Positions 21,588 to 32,463 are shown, counted from the stretch's first letter. The stretch: 60,000 nt of DNA from Zygnema cylindricum (GCA_037447655.1 JBBHKE010000271.1:126001-186000); one strand, 5' to 3'. The notes: a model not told the origin generated them from the sequence alone. Translations and numbers: made by a program.

Positions 21588-23564
21588 TGTCGAGCGTGCC
21601 TGAGTAACGTGAGGGAAGGGCCCATAGCCCGGAGTTGCCGCATAGGAATCCTGCATATAACTCCCAAATGTGAATGCTTCACGGAATGATGATCATGCCC
21701 ACTGCTGCCCATATCCCTCCCATAGATATGCATGCAAAATTGGGAAGACGTTCGGGCAGCATAGAGGGATGAGTGCAAAGGAAGGTTGAAGGGATCCCTT
21801 TCCCCTTCTCCCCCCCCCCTTTGATTGGGGGAAGGGATCTGAATCTTTGGTATTCGAATTCTTCCGGAAACATTGCCCCTCCTTCTGCCCCAAGAAACCC
21901 GAAGCTTCACACTTGGCGCCCTCGGTGGTATATTTGCTCCGGATCTCGTTGGAGATTTCAGTGTCATCAAACTTTGGAAGTTTGATTTGCCGTAACTGAG
22001 CTTGGGACATTTTAGAGGTTTCGTTCCGGTGCGTAGGACGGTAAGAATCCTTTGTTGTCGGTGTTTACTCCCCTTCCCCCCCTCTTCTTTGAGCCGTTCT
22101 TGCTGCTTTCGGGTCCTCTTTGCACGTTCCTTTTCCCATTCCTTTAGCTTTTGTGCTAGCTCCAGTTTCAATTTTCGGGTACATTGCTTCCACCCAAGGC
22201 CTGGTAGCTAATAATTCATGCAATTGTAAAGGAACACTCTCTCATTTGCTCCCATTGCTGGTTCTAAGCCCCTGTTAACTACTTGCTTCCCCTTAATCTT
22301 CCGCAAAGCTTAAAGTTCCGACTATTCCTCCTCACACAAGGAAGTCTCCCCGGTGAATCTTGCATAATTAGCTCGGGACTTGCCGGTAACGGCCTTCTCT
22401 TTTGCCTCACTGTGGACAAAGTTGTCGTACAACTTCATTGCCACCAGCGATATATCCTTAGCGGAGGGATTAATGTCCTGAATTGCCTGTTCGGCAATCC
22501 ATTCATCCAAAAGAGTTTGCCCTCTAGGCCCAAACGAATAACGTATGGCAATGAAATATTTAATGGCCATCGGTGGAAGATCAATCTTGGACAGCTTTGT
22601 CTTTTGATAAAGGTTAGAGAGTTCGTTAAAAAGGGTCTGCGTAGTCTCGTTCTTCAAACAATGGAATTCTGTGATTTCTTTAATTGCAGACTCGTTCCTT
22701 TCGGTGTAGAGGAGTCTCCAGATGCTAAGCAGGGTTGTACAAGGGTTGGGGTTGCTAACCATGCGAGATGTTGTCGTGCTGCTTGAATAACTTTCAGGTG
22801 ATTGACATAGGCACTTCCCTGTGCTTATAGTTTCATGTCATATGTGAAGGTACCAGTCAAAGGGGTTATTGCCGCTGCTGCTAGGTCAGCCTCTGCTTGT
22901 ATTACTGCCGCATCAAGGGCGGGATCTGAAATTTTGATGCTTGGGGCCATCAAAAGTGGTTGACGCTCCTTGTAATCCGCCAACGCCTCTCTTGAAAGGT
23001 AGTGGACCATCATGAAGAAGAGAGTGGTCTCCAAGTCATCCGGAAAGGCCCCTCCCCTATATTTATTGATTTCGCATTGTGTGAAAGATTTTCACAACAA
23101 CTCGAAATCCGAAAATGCTATCCTCGAGCTATCTCTCGTAAAGATCCGATATCTCCCATTCCTTTTTCTTCCTGGGCAGGATTCGAAAAATGGGAAGAGG
23201 AAGGCCCTGTAAGAATGACAAATTGAGCACGCAAGATGACTCCAATGTACTCTTCTTCGGGAACGGAATCGTCTCCTCCTCCGGTAGGAGGTGCTGCCCT
23301 GGAAGGTGAGGATCCCCCTCCCAAAGATGAAGTACCTGCGCATGAAAATATGGTTGGAGGAAGGATGTTCCCCACTACTCCTCTATATCGAGGAGAGTAT
23401 TGTTCTTCCCTGAGAACTTGCTTTACCAATGGAATGTGGAGGTGAGGTCGGTTCAAAAGAGGCATTTGGGGAAATGGTGGTGGCAGAGAAGGGGACGACT
23501 GGAGGTTTTGAGGAGAAGATGTCTGTCTCATAAATGGTGTGTGTTTCCTTGGTGGCCTTATGGA
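21588..23564 (-). pseudogene. Gypsy Gag, C-terminal part of copy G1
   Basis: The minus-strand sequence matches 38570-40400 (copy G2). Capsid-like blocks: TLLSIWRLLYTERNESAIKE and ETTQTLFNELSNLYQKTKL (22762-22322), MKLYDNFVHSEAKEKAV, then a Lys/Glu-rich coiled region KLKEWEKERAKRTRKQQERL (22171 on). The zinc knuckle is damaged: CEASGFLGQKEGQC keeps only the first and last Cys of CX2CX4HX4C. Frames shift repeatedly. It is separated from the rest of its gag by copia element C. Confidence 0.8.
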
Positions 23565-23569
23565 TGACT
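23565..23569. repeat. Left target duplication of element C (imperfect)
   Basis: tgact here against caact at 29360-29364, three of five bases alike. The uninterrupted gypsy copy at about 40400 confirms that gag sequence is continuous across this point. Confidence 0.5.
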
Positions 23570-24300
23570 TGTTGTCTTTTTGGAAAGCTTTCAGTCTCAG
23601 AGAAGCGCAGCTGCTATAAAGCAGAGCAGCACAGTAGCAGAGCAATCAGAGCAGTGTAGCTGTTATACAACAGAGCAGCGCAGCAGCGAAGCTACAACAC
23701 AGACAGGACAACACAACCACGATTATATTTGATATGGTCCGTACGGACAACGCAACGTCTGATATTCTTAATGTGATTCTGTACAGGATAGAGCAACTGC
23801 GATAGATACGATTCTAGTCAACTTAGTGTGGAACTCAGTGGCAACTTAGTGGGTAACTCATTGGTAGCTTAGTGATAGCTCAGTGGTAGCTTAGTGATAG
23901 CTCACTGGTAGCTTGACAGATTAGTGGTAGTTTGGTGGTTTGATGTACCTCTGAAGTACACTGATGTTGCCAGTTCAACATAAGTATAAGACTTAGGACT
24001 CAGAACATATTATGGATCTGAACTTCCAAGAAGTAAAACTCCAAACAGTTTTTGGGAAACATCTGAGTATTATATCTTGAGTGTTGTCCGGTCAATTGTG
24101 TTGAAACTTTGGGAGTTATCAGTGTTTATGCTACTTTATATTTTGATAGAGTTTTGTGAGGTTTGGATGCTTGTAAAAGAATTGGTGAGCACTTAAGAAC
24201 AGTTGTTTGGTAGGATTCTTGATAACTTTTGAGAGTGTATCATGTCTACTTCTACTACTACTGCTGCTCCTCCACCTGCACCGGTGGTTGTAAAACAACA
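23570..24300 (+). repeat. 5' LTR of copia element C (family 1)
   Basis: 731 bp from TGTTGTCTTTTTGGAAAGC to ...ttgtaaaacaaca. Features: a cagcgcag/cagagcag microsatellite-like block (about 23600-23700), the conserved catttgatatggtccgtacgga segment, and a tandem agcttagtgatagctcagtgg array (about 23840-23940). It ends after the gag start codon, so gag begins inside the LTR. The terminal inverted repeat is TGTTG...CAACA. Confidence 0.85.
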
Positions 24301-25130
24301 GGTTATGGGCTTGTCATCAAGAATTCCTATCTTTTCGGGGATAAGTATATTTACTGGGCGGATATGGTAAAGACACATTTTGAGAATGTTAATATTTTAG
24401 ATATCTTGGATGGTTTGCTGGATGAATCTGATCTGTCATGGTCTAAAAAAAATACGCAAGCTCGTTCTATTCTGAAATTTTGTATATCTGAGGACTTAGC
24501 TATGTCTCGGATAAAAATGAAAAAAACAATTGATATCTGGAAATCACTTAAAAGTGATTATGAAAAGGCCAATGTCCAGGAAGAGTTCTATTGGCTGGAA
24601 AAATTTGGGACTATAAGTACACTGGTAGTACAATGGCTGAATATTCGAACAAATTCTGTATCCTTGTAGATGCACATGCTTGCGCAGGTGGGGTGTTTCC
24701 TCCTTTTCAACAGGCAACATTGCTCATGAGGGGTCTCCCTCGTAGTAGGAAAGGAGCATCTGACATGCTCAAACAAAAAGATAAAGCTATCTGGACTTTA
24801 CAGTTAGCCATCAATATATTACTAGAAGAGGAAGCTACATCTAATATTCTCAATGTTGAGCAAGTAGAGGCTTTTAATTCAGACTTTGAGAGAAAATGAC
24901 AGTTTAATCAGCAAAGGAATCAATTTAATTAGTTCAGACAATTTAATCAAGGTGGAAATAGACAATCAAACAATGCATGCTTTTATTATAGTGAGAGAGG
25001 TCATGGATACAAATTTTTTCCTAAGCTTAAAAAAGCTAACGATACAGGTTTATACAAGCCGGGATGCTAACAAAGCCCGTTTTACAAAGGCTTCACGGGG
25101 CCTACACCTCGTGGAAATGCACTAATTTCG
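24241..25130 (+). pseudogene. Copia Gag, element C (starts inside the LTR)
   Basis: ATG at 24242 gives MSTSTTTAAPPPAPVV, which lies in the last 60 bp of the LTR, then crosses the primer-binding site. A frame shift near 24300 separates it from the capsid part: MVKTHFENVNILDILDGLLD, WSKKNTQARSILKFCISEDL and GGVFPPFQQATLLMRGLPRS. The nucleocapsid knuckle (about 24975) reads CFYYSERGHGYKFF, having lost two Cys of the CFYCSERGHGYKFC form seen in element D. Stops at about 24898 and 25123 end the frames. Confidence 0.85.
24301..24311 (+). other. Primer-binding site of element C
   Basis: ggttatgggct right after CAACA. Ten of these bases complement the anticodon arm of initiator tRNA-Met. Confidence 0.75.
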
Positions 25131-25490
25131 GCTTCTTCGTCTTTCCAAGATGAAACTTTGATAGTTTCTACGGAGGATGATACGGATATTTTCGCTATCG
25201 CGGCTGCGATGGAGGGCGCGAAGGACCCTGGATGGATAGTTGATACACGAGCGTCAGCCCACATGTGCTGGAACAAGGCCATCTTCAAAAATCTGAAAAC
25301 AACGCCAGAGAAAAATATTTATTATGTTTGTGGAATGAGTGTCTAGACTCGTGCTGTGGGTGATGTGTCTTTACTAGTTGATGTAGAAGGAAAAGCAATT
25401 GCAAGGACTCTTCACAATGTCTTATTTGTGCATGAATTTAAGAAAAATCTGTTTTCTACGTCGTTGGTATAGAGTAAAGGCTTTGAGGTT
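25131..25490 (+). pseudogene. Copia aspartic protease, element C
   Basis: Active-site region GWIVDTRASAHMC (about 25230): the expected D-S-G is D-T-R, so the glycine is lost. Preceded by EDDTDIFAIAAAMEGAKDP, which matches element D. Stops at 25345 and about 25470 break the rest (VDVEGKAIARTLHNVLF). Confidence 0.8.
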
Positions 25491-25493
25491 AAT

Positions 25494-26515
25494 TTGAAAA
25501 ATGGTCGGCAGGTTGTTAGCAAAAATGGCAAGGTTGTGGTTACAGGTACTAGTGATAGTATGAAGATGTATCGCATGGATATGGTTAATACCAAGGAGAA
25601 TGATGTTGTGTACTCCGGTGTTTTGTACTCAGATGAGTTGTGGCATAAAAGATTAGGCCATGTAAACTATGATAGTTTGAGGAAAATGGTCCTTGCTGGA
25701 AAAATAGAGGGTGTATGAATCACAGATGAGCCGGGTAAAACTTGTGATGGTTGCGCTTTAGGCAAAATCCACAGATTGCCATTTCCTACAGAGTTTGAGC
25801 ATCGGTCAACGATTCTTTTACAACAAATTCATTCGGATGTCTTTGGTCTGGCGATGGTTGCATCTGCTGGGGGGATGAAATATATGGTCACCTTCACAGA
25901 TGATTTCTCCAGGTTTACAAAAGTTTACTTCATGAAAGAGAAGAGTGAGGTGTTTGGTCACTTCAAACACTACAAAGCATGGGCTGAAAAGCTTCATAAT
26001 TTACCTATTTTGCAGCTCAGATCGTAAAATGGTGGTGAATATACATCAAAGGAATTTGAAACCTTTTTACTCGAGGAGGGAATAAGTCATCTATTGACTG
26101 TTCCATATTCACCAGAACAAAACGGCGTGTCGGAAAGACTGAATAAAACTCTCACGGAGAGCTCTAGGTCGATGCTCGCAGATAAAAATGTGGATCCGAA
26201 ATTCTGGGCCGAGGCTCTAAATTGTGCAATTTATATTAAGAATAGGATAGGATCAAGATCGGTAGAAACTACTCCTTACGAGATTTGTACAGAAAACAAA
26301 CCAGATGTTAGCCATTTCAAAGTCTTTGGTAGTCAATGCTTTATATTGGGAACGTCTACAGATAGATGGAAAATGGAACCGAAGGGATAACCGGGTATTC
26401 TGTTAGGATATGATGATCACTCAAAAGGTTATAGAGTCTTTGTGTTTGAGAGGCAGAAAATAGTTGTAGCAAGGAACATCATTGTTAAAGATGAACTAGA
26501 CTCCATAATATAATT
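25494..26515 (+). pseudogene. Copia integrase, element C
   Basis: Zinc-binding part LWHKRLGHVNYDSLRKMVL; CDGCALGKIHRLPFP; first core Asp in IHSDVFG; TFTDDFSRFTKVYFMKEKSE; second Asp lost at 26027 where RSDNGGEY reads RS-stop-NGGEY; Glu in EQNGVSERLNKTLTESSRSM. The core ends with VSHFKVFGSQCFI. Stops at 25717, 26027 and 26389 break the frame. Confidence 0.85.
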
Positions 26516-26518
26516 TAA

Positions 26519-27480
26519 ATGACAGAGCAGCAAAAGCAACAAAAGGTCCAGGAATATGTCATTTTAGATTGCATGCAGGATATTGTCCCGCAGATTCCAC
26601 AAACTCCAATGGTGACTCCGGAGTCCGACTCTCTCCAAGTTCCTCAACAAATTCGGATCCAGACGGACCAACAACGGTCAGTACACACAGATCCCAATCA
26701 GCGCAATGCACGGCATCCAACGATCTCGGCCTCCGAATTTCCAGGGGGAAGAAGATCAAGCAGCCGCTTGCAAGCAAGCTCTCATTTTGCCTACTCGGCA
26801 GCCTCAGGGGAGCCTTTGACCATTCAGGAGGCCTTCTCATCACTAGAAAGGAATCACTAGATCAAGGCAGCAAACGATGAATTGAAGTCCATCATGGAGG
26901 CTCAAACATGGGAGCTAGTGGACCTTCCTCCAAACCGAAAAGCGATCGGCTGCAAATGGGTATTCAAGGGGAAGTTAAATCCCGATAACACCATTAAACG
27001 CTATAAGGCCAGACTTGTGGCAAAGGGGTACAATCAAAAGGAAGGAATCGATTTTGAAGAAACATTTTTTCCGGTTGTAAGATTTCCAACAGTTAGGATT
27101 TTGCTTTCACTAGCTGCTATAGAAGATATGGAAATACATCAGATGGATGTAAAAACGACCTTTTTGCACGGAGAACTAGAAGAGACCATTTACATGTAGC
27201 AGCCTGAAAAGTATGTGGAACCAGGAAAAGAGCACTTAGTATGCAAGTTGCTAAAATCTTTGTACGGCTTGAAATAGGCCCCTAGATAGTGGAATCTAAA
27301 GCTTGATGAATTTTTCACTAGCCTAAGATTTCAAAGGATAGGTTTTGATCACTCTCTCTACGTTCTAAAGGGTAAAAATGGGATGGTGTATATAGCAGTA
27401 TATGTAGATGATTTGCTATTAACTAACTAATCAATGGCTGAAATTAACAAAATCAAAACTGCTCTAAACTAACGCTTCGA
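26519..27480 (+). pseudogene. Copia reverse transcriptase, element C
   Basis: Begins with the Gln-rich spacer MTEQQKQQKVQEYVILDCMQ. RT blocks: MEAQTWELVDLPPNRKAIG, YKARLVAKGYNQKEGIDF, VVRFPTVRILLSLAAIED and HQMDVKTTFLHGELEETIYM, then a stop at 27197. The catalytic YVDD is intact (27401-27412). Stops at 27274, 27283 and 27428 and 27468 are shared exactly with element D. Confidence 0.9.
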
Positions 27481-27481
27481 G

Positions 27482-28387
27482 ATGAAGGACCACAGTGAGG
27501 CAAAATATATTTTGGGTATCCAGGTAGAGAGGGACAAAAATAAGAAAATAATAAAATTGAATCAAAAAGAGGCTATTGGAAACATGTTAGATGAGTACGG
27601 AATGCGGGGGGCAAAAAGATGTTTAACTCCAATGGAGTTTCGGCAGAAGTTAGAGGGAGAAGAGACAGAACCAGGTGTCATTGTTAGCGGGTATTTAGAG
27701 TCAAGGGAGAATGATCACATGACAATAATACCTTATAGACAGATACTGGGAAGCTTAATTTATTTCATGAACTGTACCCGTCTTGACATTGCTGCAACAG
27801 TCGGGGTACTAAGCAGGAATCTAGAAAATCCGAGAAAATCTGATCTTGATGCAGCAAGGAGAGTCTTAAGATATTTGGCAGGAACTAAAGATCTCATACT
27901 CACTCTAGGCGGAGGAGTAGTCAAGCTGCAAACATGGAGTGATGCAAGCTATGGCGACATGCGAAGCCGGAAATCCACCACGGGATTCGTTCTACAAATT
28001 GGAAACGGTACTTGCTGTTGGAGCAGCAAACTTCAAAAGGTTACAGCACAATCGACAACGGAGTCGTAATATATGGCAGCAAGCTCGGCCCTCAAAGAAC
28101 TCTTATGGGTAAAATCCATATTACAAGAACTAGGATACATGCAAGTTGGTCCACAAGTGATCTGGTGTGATAACCAGGCTGCCATTGCCATTGCTTCTAA
28201 CCCGAGTCATCACTTCAAAAGCAAGCACATGGATGTACGATTACACTTTGTAAGAGAGAAAGTGTTCTCTAGAGTGCTTAAATTATGTTATTTGCCAGAT
28301 GCAAAAATGATTGCTGATATGCTCACTAAAGCCCTTCCTGCTCCTCAGCTAAAGTATTGTAGGGACGCAGTGGGATTAAGTGAATAG
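27482..28387 (+). pseudogene. Copia RT C-terminus and RNase H, element C
   Basis: Two frames separated by one TAA at 28067. The first covers MKDHSEAKYILGIQVERDKN, IIPYRQILGSLIYFMNCTRL and WSDASYGDMRSRKSTTGFVL plus CCWSSKLQKVTAQSTTES. The second covers MAASSALKELLWVKSILQEL, CDNQAAIAIASNPSHHFKSK and YLPDAKMIADMLTKALPAPQ. The stop falls at the RNase H catalytic Glu position (S-x-E-x-E-Y). The same stop is in element D, and a related element, E, has Lys there. Confidence 0.9.
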
Positions 28388-28534
28388 TTGAATTGCTGCA
28401 ATGCTATACTGCCACTCTGCGATGTATCCACCATTGTGATGTAGTGGGACTGGGTGACTTGCTAATTGCTATATTGCAATGCTGCGATGCTGCGCTAGTT
28501 TACCACCGTAGCTGCGTCAGTATACTGAGTCTAA
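28388..28534 (+). other. Untranslated spacer of element C
   Basis: Between the pol stop and the polypurine tract: imperfect tgctgcgatgctgcgctag and gctatattgcaatgctgcg repeats, no coding sequence. Almost identical to 43600-43746 of element D. Confidence 0.7.
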
Positions 28535-28547
28535 AGCTTTAGGGGAG
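28535..28547 (+). other. Polypurine tract of element C
   Basis: gctttaggggag directly before the LTR start TGTTGTC. The same aggggag core precedes the 3' LTRs of D and E. Confidence 0.75.
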
Positions 28548-29359
28548 TGTTGTCTTTTTGGAAAGCTTTCAGTCTCAGAGCAGCGCAGCTGTTATAGAGA
28601 CAGAGCAAGGCAGCTGCTTTAGAGACAGAGCAGCGCAGCTGCTATACAGCAGAGCAACGCAGTAGTAGAGCAGACAGAGCAATGCAGCTCGTATACAACA
28701 GAGCAGCGCAGCAACAGAGCAGCGGAGCAACAGAGCAGCGCACCAGCGAAGCTGCAACACAGACAGGACAACGCAACCACGATTATATTTGATATGGTCT
28801 GTACGGACAACGCAACATCTGATATTCTTAATGTGATTCAGTACAGGATAGAGCAACTGCGATAGATACGATTCTAGTCAACTTAGTGGGGAACTCATTG
28901 GTAATTTAGTGGGTAACTCTGTGGTAGCTTAATTATAACTTAGTGGTAGCTTAGTGATAGCTCACTGGTAGCTTGACAGATTAGTGGTAGTTGGTGGTTT
29001 GATGTACCTTTGAAGTACACTGGTGTTGCCTGTTCAACACAAGCATAAGACTTAGGACTCAGAACATATTATGGATCCAGACTTTCAAGTAGTAAAACTG
29101 CAAACAGTTTTTGGGAAACTTCTGAGTATTATATCTTGAGTGTTGTCAAGTCAATTGTGCTGAAATTTTGGGAGTTTTTAGTGTTTATGCAACTCTATAT
29201 TCTAATAGAGTTCTGTGAGGTTTTGATGCTTGTATTAGATTTGGTGAGCACTTTAAAAAAGCTGTTTGATAGGATTCTTGATAGCTTCTGAGATTGTATC
29301 ATGTCTACTTCTACAACTAATGCTGCTCCTCCACCTGCACCGGTGGTTGTAGAACAACA
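28548..29359 (+). repeat. 3' LTR of copia element C
   Basis: 812 bp, TGTTGTCTTTTTGG... to ...gtagaacaaca. It is longer than the 5' LTR because the cagcgcagctgctatacagc block (28575-28750) has more units. It includes the duplicate of the gag start (MSTSTTNAAPPPAPVVVEQ) that lies in the LTR. The right target duplication caact follows. Confidence 0.85.
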
Positions 29360-29364
29360 CAACT

Positions 29365-30249
29365 CCGGAGGAGGAGTTACTGAGCTGGATGATGGTGAAC
29401 GTTCGTGAGGTGGTGAGTAAACGTCGTGTTTGTAGGGTAAGACTGGTGGATCCGGTAACCCACGGACACACGCAACGAAGAAAAGGATGAAGAGGGAGAT
29501 GAGGCCTGAACGTCCCGATCTTAGTAGTAGCACCCAGGAGCCGAGATGATAGAGGGGGAGAAGATCTTCCCAGCGATGGTGAAGGAGGTTTTGGCGACCT
29601 CAAGGGAATGTGAATCCTCTTGTGCGGTGGTAACTCCACCAAAGCCTCCACGGCGGAAGCAACCTCCATTGATACAAAGGTAGGTTCTTTGGTGAAAGAG
29701 AAACAGACCCAGGAGGAAAATATGGACCCAAACCCTTTATATTAGGTTCAATGTTTCCCCCCCCTTCTCGCTGAAGAGGAGGCTTTTGGCCTAGATCTGA
29801 GGAACCTTTGGCTGGGTGCTTGTAGGAGGAGAAGACCCTTGAGCCAGCGCTTCAAGATGCGGCTCGGTTCTTGATGAAGGAGGAATCTGCGCGATCAGAA
29901 TCCCACTAGATCTACGCCTAGCTTCCCTAATAAGTTCCCGCTCTTGTTCCCATAGCTACCGCCTTTCTATTTCTAAGGGTTCCGAATCCATCGTGACGGG
30001 TCCGGCCCCCGCAGTAGCCTTGCTCTAAGATTTTAGATCTTCCACCATTTTTTTGGCCTTTTGAGTACTTTGGTAAGATCCGCTATCTCCATTTTTGGAA
30101 TTTCGGGATCGTCAGGTCTGGTCAGCCACCCTTCCTCGAACAAATCCTCAGGGCCCAAACCCAGAAACTTTGGATCAGTTGGTTTAGATTGCCAGAGTCC
30201 TTCGGGAAGGCAGACAAAAGTTGCTGTAGGAAAAGGTCTCTCTGTTGAG
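29365..30249 (-). pseudogene. Gypsy Gag, middle part of copy G1
   Basis: Minus-strand sequence homologous to 40405-41297 of G2. Readable stretches include PPSLGRSSPPLSSRLLG and the segment equivalent to G2's WEQELELIREARRKSSG. Proline- and Ser-rich, no defined domain. It connects to 23564 once element C is removed and to 31302 once the solo LTR is removed. Confidence 0.7.
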
Positions 30250-30254
30250 GTTGA
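30250..30254. repeat. Left target duplication gttga of solo LTR
   Basis: gttga here and gttga at 31297-31301 are identical. The uninterrupted gypsy copy G2 reads gaggttgacacagg, with a single gttga, at about 41297-41310. Confidence 0.85.
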
Positions 30255-30464
30255 TGTTGAAATAAGCAGTTTTTAATATATTTTCTAGGTCTAAATTTAT
30301 TAGAAAAGAAAATGTAGGTAGCCTGCCTCTATCTCTTCTCTCTTTCTCGCCCCCATACTTGTTGTAGTCACTCAAGGAGAGAGAGAGAGAGCAATGGAGC
30401 CATGGCTGCCTCAACTCCATAGGAAGGACTAAAGAGTGGCTTAAGCCACTCTCAACAAAAGGTT

Positions 30465-30537
30465 GAGTCAGGCAGGACTCGAACCCCCGACCGGCAGAGC
30501 GCGGCGTAGCCGTTAGCTCTAACCAGTCTGTCGTAGA
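30465..30537 (-). other. tRNA-derived segment inside the family-2 LTR
   Basis: On the minus strand: an A-box-like tggttagagctaacgg (30510-30525) followed by a perfect B box ggttcgagtcc (30475-30485), spaced as in a tRNA gene, then ctgcctgactc, resembling an acceptor strand. The acceptor and anticodon stems do not close well, so it is a tRNA relic, not a functional tRNA gene. Decayed versions occupy the same LTR position at 19921-19985, about 16826-16870 and about 53965-54000. Confidence 0.6.
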
Positions 30538-31075
30538 AGTCCGTTAGGAGATATAGGGTTTCATTTCTATTTAAACTATTGTAATGTACTTGATTCATTT
30601 AACTGAAACCCTTAAACGCCACACATAGATACAGTTCTACGAAATACGAAGTACTGTACTTGTTTGAAATGGATATCGCGCATTTTGTTTCGAAAGCGAA
30701 ACAAATATCGCGCATGTATTTATTACGGCCGAGATTGAATTTCACGTCAAATCTAACGGCGCACATCATCACCGAAATCTCGGAATGGTCATTTTGGCAT
30801 TTAGTGACGTGGCATGACCTGGCGCCACGTGGGAAGACATCATTCGGTCGCGGGAATTCCAAGGAACGTACGGACGAGTGGAAAGTGGACACGCGTCCAC
30901 TTAATGGCCGTGTCGTACAAAGGCCGTACAGAAAGTACATCGGCAGTAGTACTTTCTTGTACTATACAGTTTTGTGATTGGTTCGTACAGGCAGTAGATA
31001 GGAGCTGTGAGAGGGAAGTAGGAAAAACTAGGACTTAGGAAAATTTAGGTAGATAGTCATCTCTCTGAGAGTTTG

Positions 31076-31081
31076 TATAAA
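31076..31081 (+). promoter_or_regulatory. Putative TATA box in family-2 solo LTR
   Basis: TATAAA after ctctgagagtttg, before ttggcatctttgcc, at the same position as in the other family-2 LTRs. Confidence 0.5.
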
Positions 31082-31301
31082 TTGGCATCTTTGCCACCCT
31101 ATAACTTATCGGTTGGTTGGCTGTTTTCAGTGATTCTTTTTGCTACGGACACAGGGGAGTCCAGGCTGCATAGGGGTGCAGTCAAATTGTCAGTTTGCCT
31201 TCTTGAGCAGAAGTGGTCGTGGCTTAAAGTGGGTTAGTTAACCACTATCTAGAGGCTTCCTGTATTCTGTAGTCCAATGGAGGACACAGAATTGCAGTTG
31301 A

Positions 31302-32107
31302 CACAGGAGTTCGGGACGTCTCCTCCTTAGGAAGAGGTGCAAACCTCCTTTTGCTGTCTCTGTGGTCAAACCTCTTTCCCCTGAAGGTATCTCGAGCTTC
31401 CTTCTCGCGAACCCCTTCTCCTCTACAAAGCCTCGAGGAGGGGCGTCCCTAAGAGGGTCTGCTGGCTGCGGTTTCCTGAGAGGAAGAGGGACGAGGGTGA
31501 GAAAAGGGAACTCTCTGGGAGCAATCCGACACCGACTCTGAAGAGTTGCTCTCCAGAGAACTGGTCGAAATCTCCACCACCCCTCCCACGGGTCTAACCA
31601 CCCTGACTCAATTCGTCCGAGCCACTCTCTGCACCAACTTCTTCTTCACCTTCAGTTCATGGAGGTCATGAACGGCAAGGATTTCTTTAAGACCTGGGCA
31701 ACAGGGATTTGTCAAAACAGCCTGGTCTATCTGGATCTCAGCCCGAGGAATCTTGGATCTTATTTGAAGCCCAACCTCCGGAAGAGGACCCAAATGGGGC
31801 TCCCTCTACGCTTGCCGCTTTGGCTGGGCCCTAGGAGGCACTTAGTTCCTTTCCTAGGCCTAAGCCCGAGCTTTTTTACTTTTTCGGCAGAGGTCTTAGT
31901 GGCCACCGCCAAGGAAGGATAATTTTCGCGAGTCAGCCTTAGAGGAGGAGGAGGGGAAGAAGCATTAGCTGGTTGCTTGGCAGAAGAATCAAAAATAAAC
32001 TCCATGGGTACAGACTCCTCGATCCTGTGAGACTTCTCCTCTTGTACTGGCCTCTCCAGCTGACCTTGCTCTTTGGATCCATTATCCGGTGTTTCTCCTC
32101 TTCCCAT
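31302..32107 (-). pseudogene. Gypsy Gag, N-terminal part of copy G1
   Basis: ATG at 32107 gives MGRGETPDNGSKEQGQ, matching G2's MGGGETPDSGSGEQGQ at 42111. Then PMEFIFDSSAKQPANASSPP, LRLTRENYPSLAVATKT and a basic region. No known domain is recognised in this N-terminal part. The start is chosen because both copies share the ATG and the sequence around it. Stops and frame changes follow at about 31608 and 31760. Confidence 0.65.
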
Positions 32108-32463
32108 GATGACAAAGGTAAAGAACAAAAGAGTAATGAATGAAACTAGAGCTCACTTTCAAAAAGAGAGCGTTCAAAGTGAAAGCTCCTATCCCCTCCA
32201 ATCCGAGCAATTATGGTGGCTTTCCAGTACAGTGCTTACTCTACACGAAGTCGATCTCACTTGTTCCCTCAAAATCTACTGTCCTGATCCAAGGGGTTTC
32301 TATTTACTTCGAGAGGGGCACTCCAAAGCAAAAAGAACTACAGATGAAGATGTAAATGCACTACCACGTAGAAATATATAGGTGATAGGATTGGCTTTCC
32401 AGATTTAACAATGTCACCTTGTCCCACAGAAAGAGAATAATAATAATAAAATGTGATAGATGG
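32108..32463 (-). repeat. Conserved spacer between gypsy integrase and next gag
   Basis: About 355 bp nearly alike to 42112-42466. It lies between the integrase end of the G2 unit and the Gag start of G1. It could be an LTR shared by two tandem copies, or the integrase tail plus leader. No clean TG...CA ends are visible. Homology between the two copies ends at the motif ccatctatcac (minus strand). Confidence 0.5.

Larger units (their letters stand above)
30255..31296 (+). repeat. Copia family-2 solo LTR in gypsy gag
   Basis: 1042 bp, TGTTGAAATAAGCAG... to ...cagaattgca, with a perfect 5-bp duplication. It includes (ga)n at 30375-30395, a well-preserved antisense tRNA-like segment (30465-30537), gcgcattttgtttcgaaagcg, the block cgtacagaaagtacatcggc, and a TATA box at 31076. 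With both ends and target repeats proven, this copy fixes the boundaries of the family-2 LTR. Confidence 0.9.

Noticed and set aside
23840-23950. CRISPR-like or regulatory array
   Set aside because: The agcttagtggtagctcag units are contiguous, without unique spacers, and lie in an LTR of a eukaryotic element.
28575-28856. Cys/Leu/Ala-rich minus-strand frames in the LTR
   Set aside because: They are translations of the cagcgcagc repeat block in the family-1 LTR, also seen at 48404-48653 in other frames; no coding evidence.
29301-29359. Truncated second copia gag downstream of C's 3' LTR, and the same at 37760 and 42910
   Set aside because: At first this looked like truncated tandem elements with the same breakpoint. 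The constant end ...gaacaaca with TG...CA symmetry and perfect target duplications shows it is simply the end of the LTR.
30465-30537. Functional tRNA gene
   Set aside because: A and B boxes fit, but the acceptor and anticodon stems do not close and the segment recurs inside LTRs; called a tRNA relic instead.
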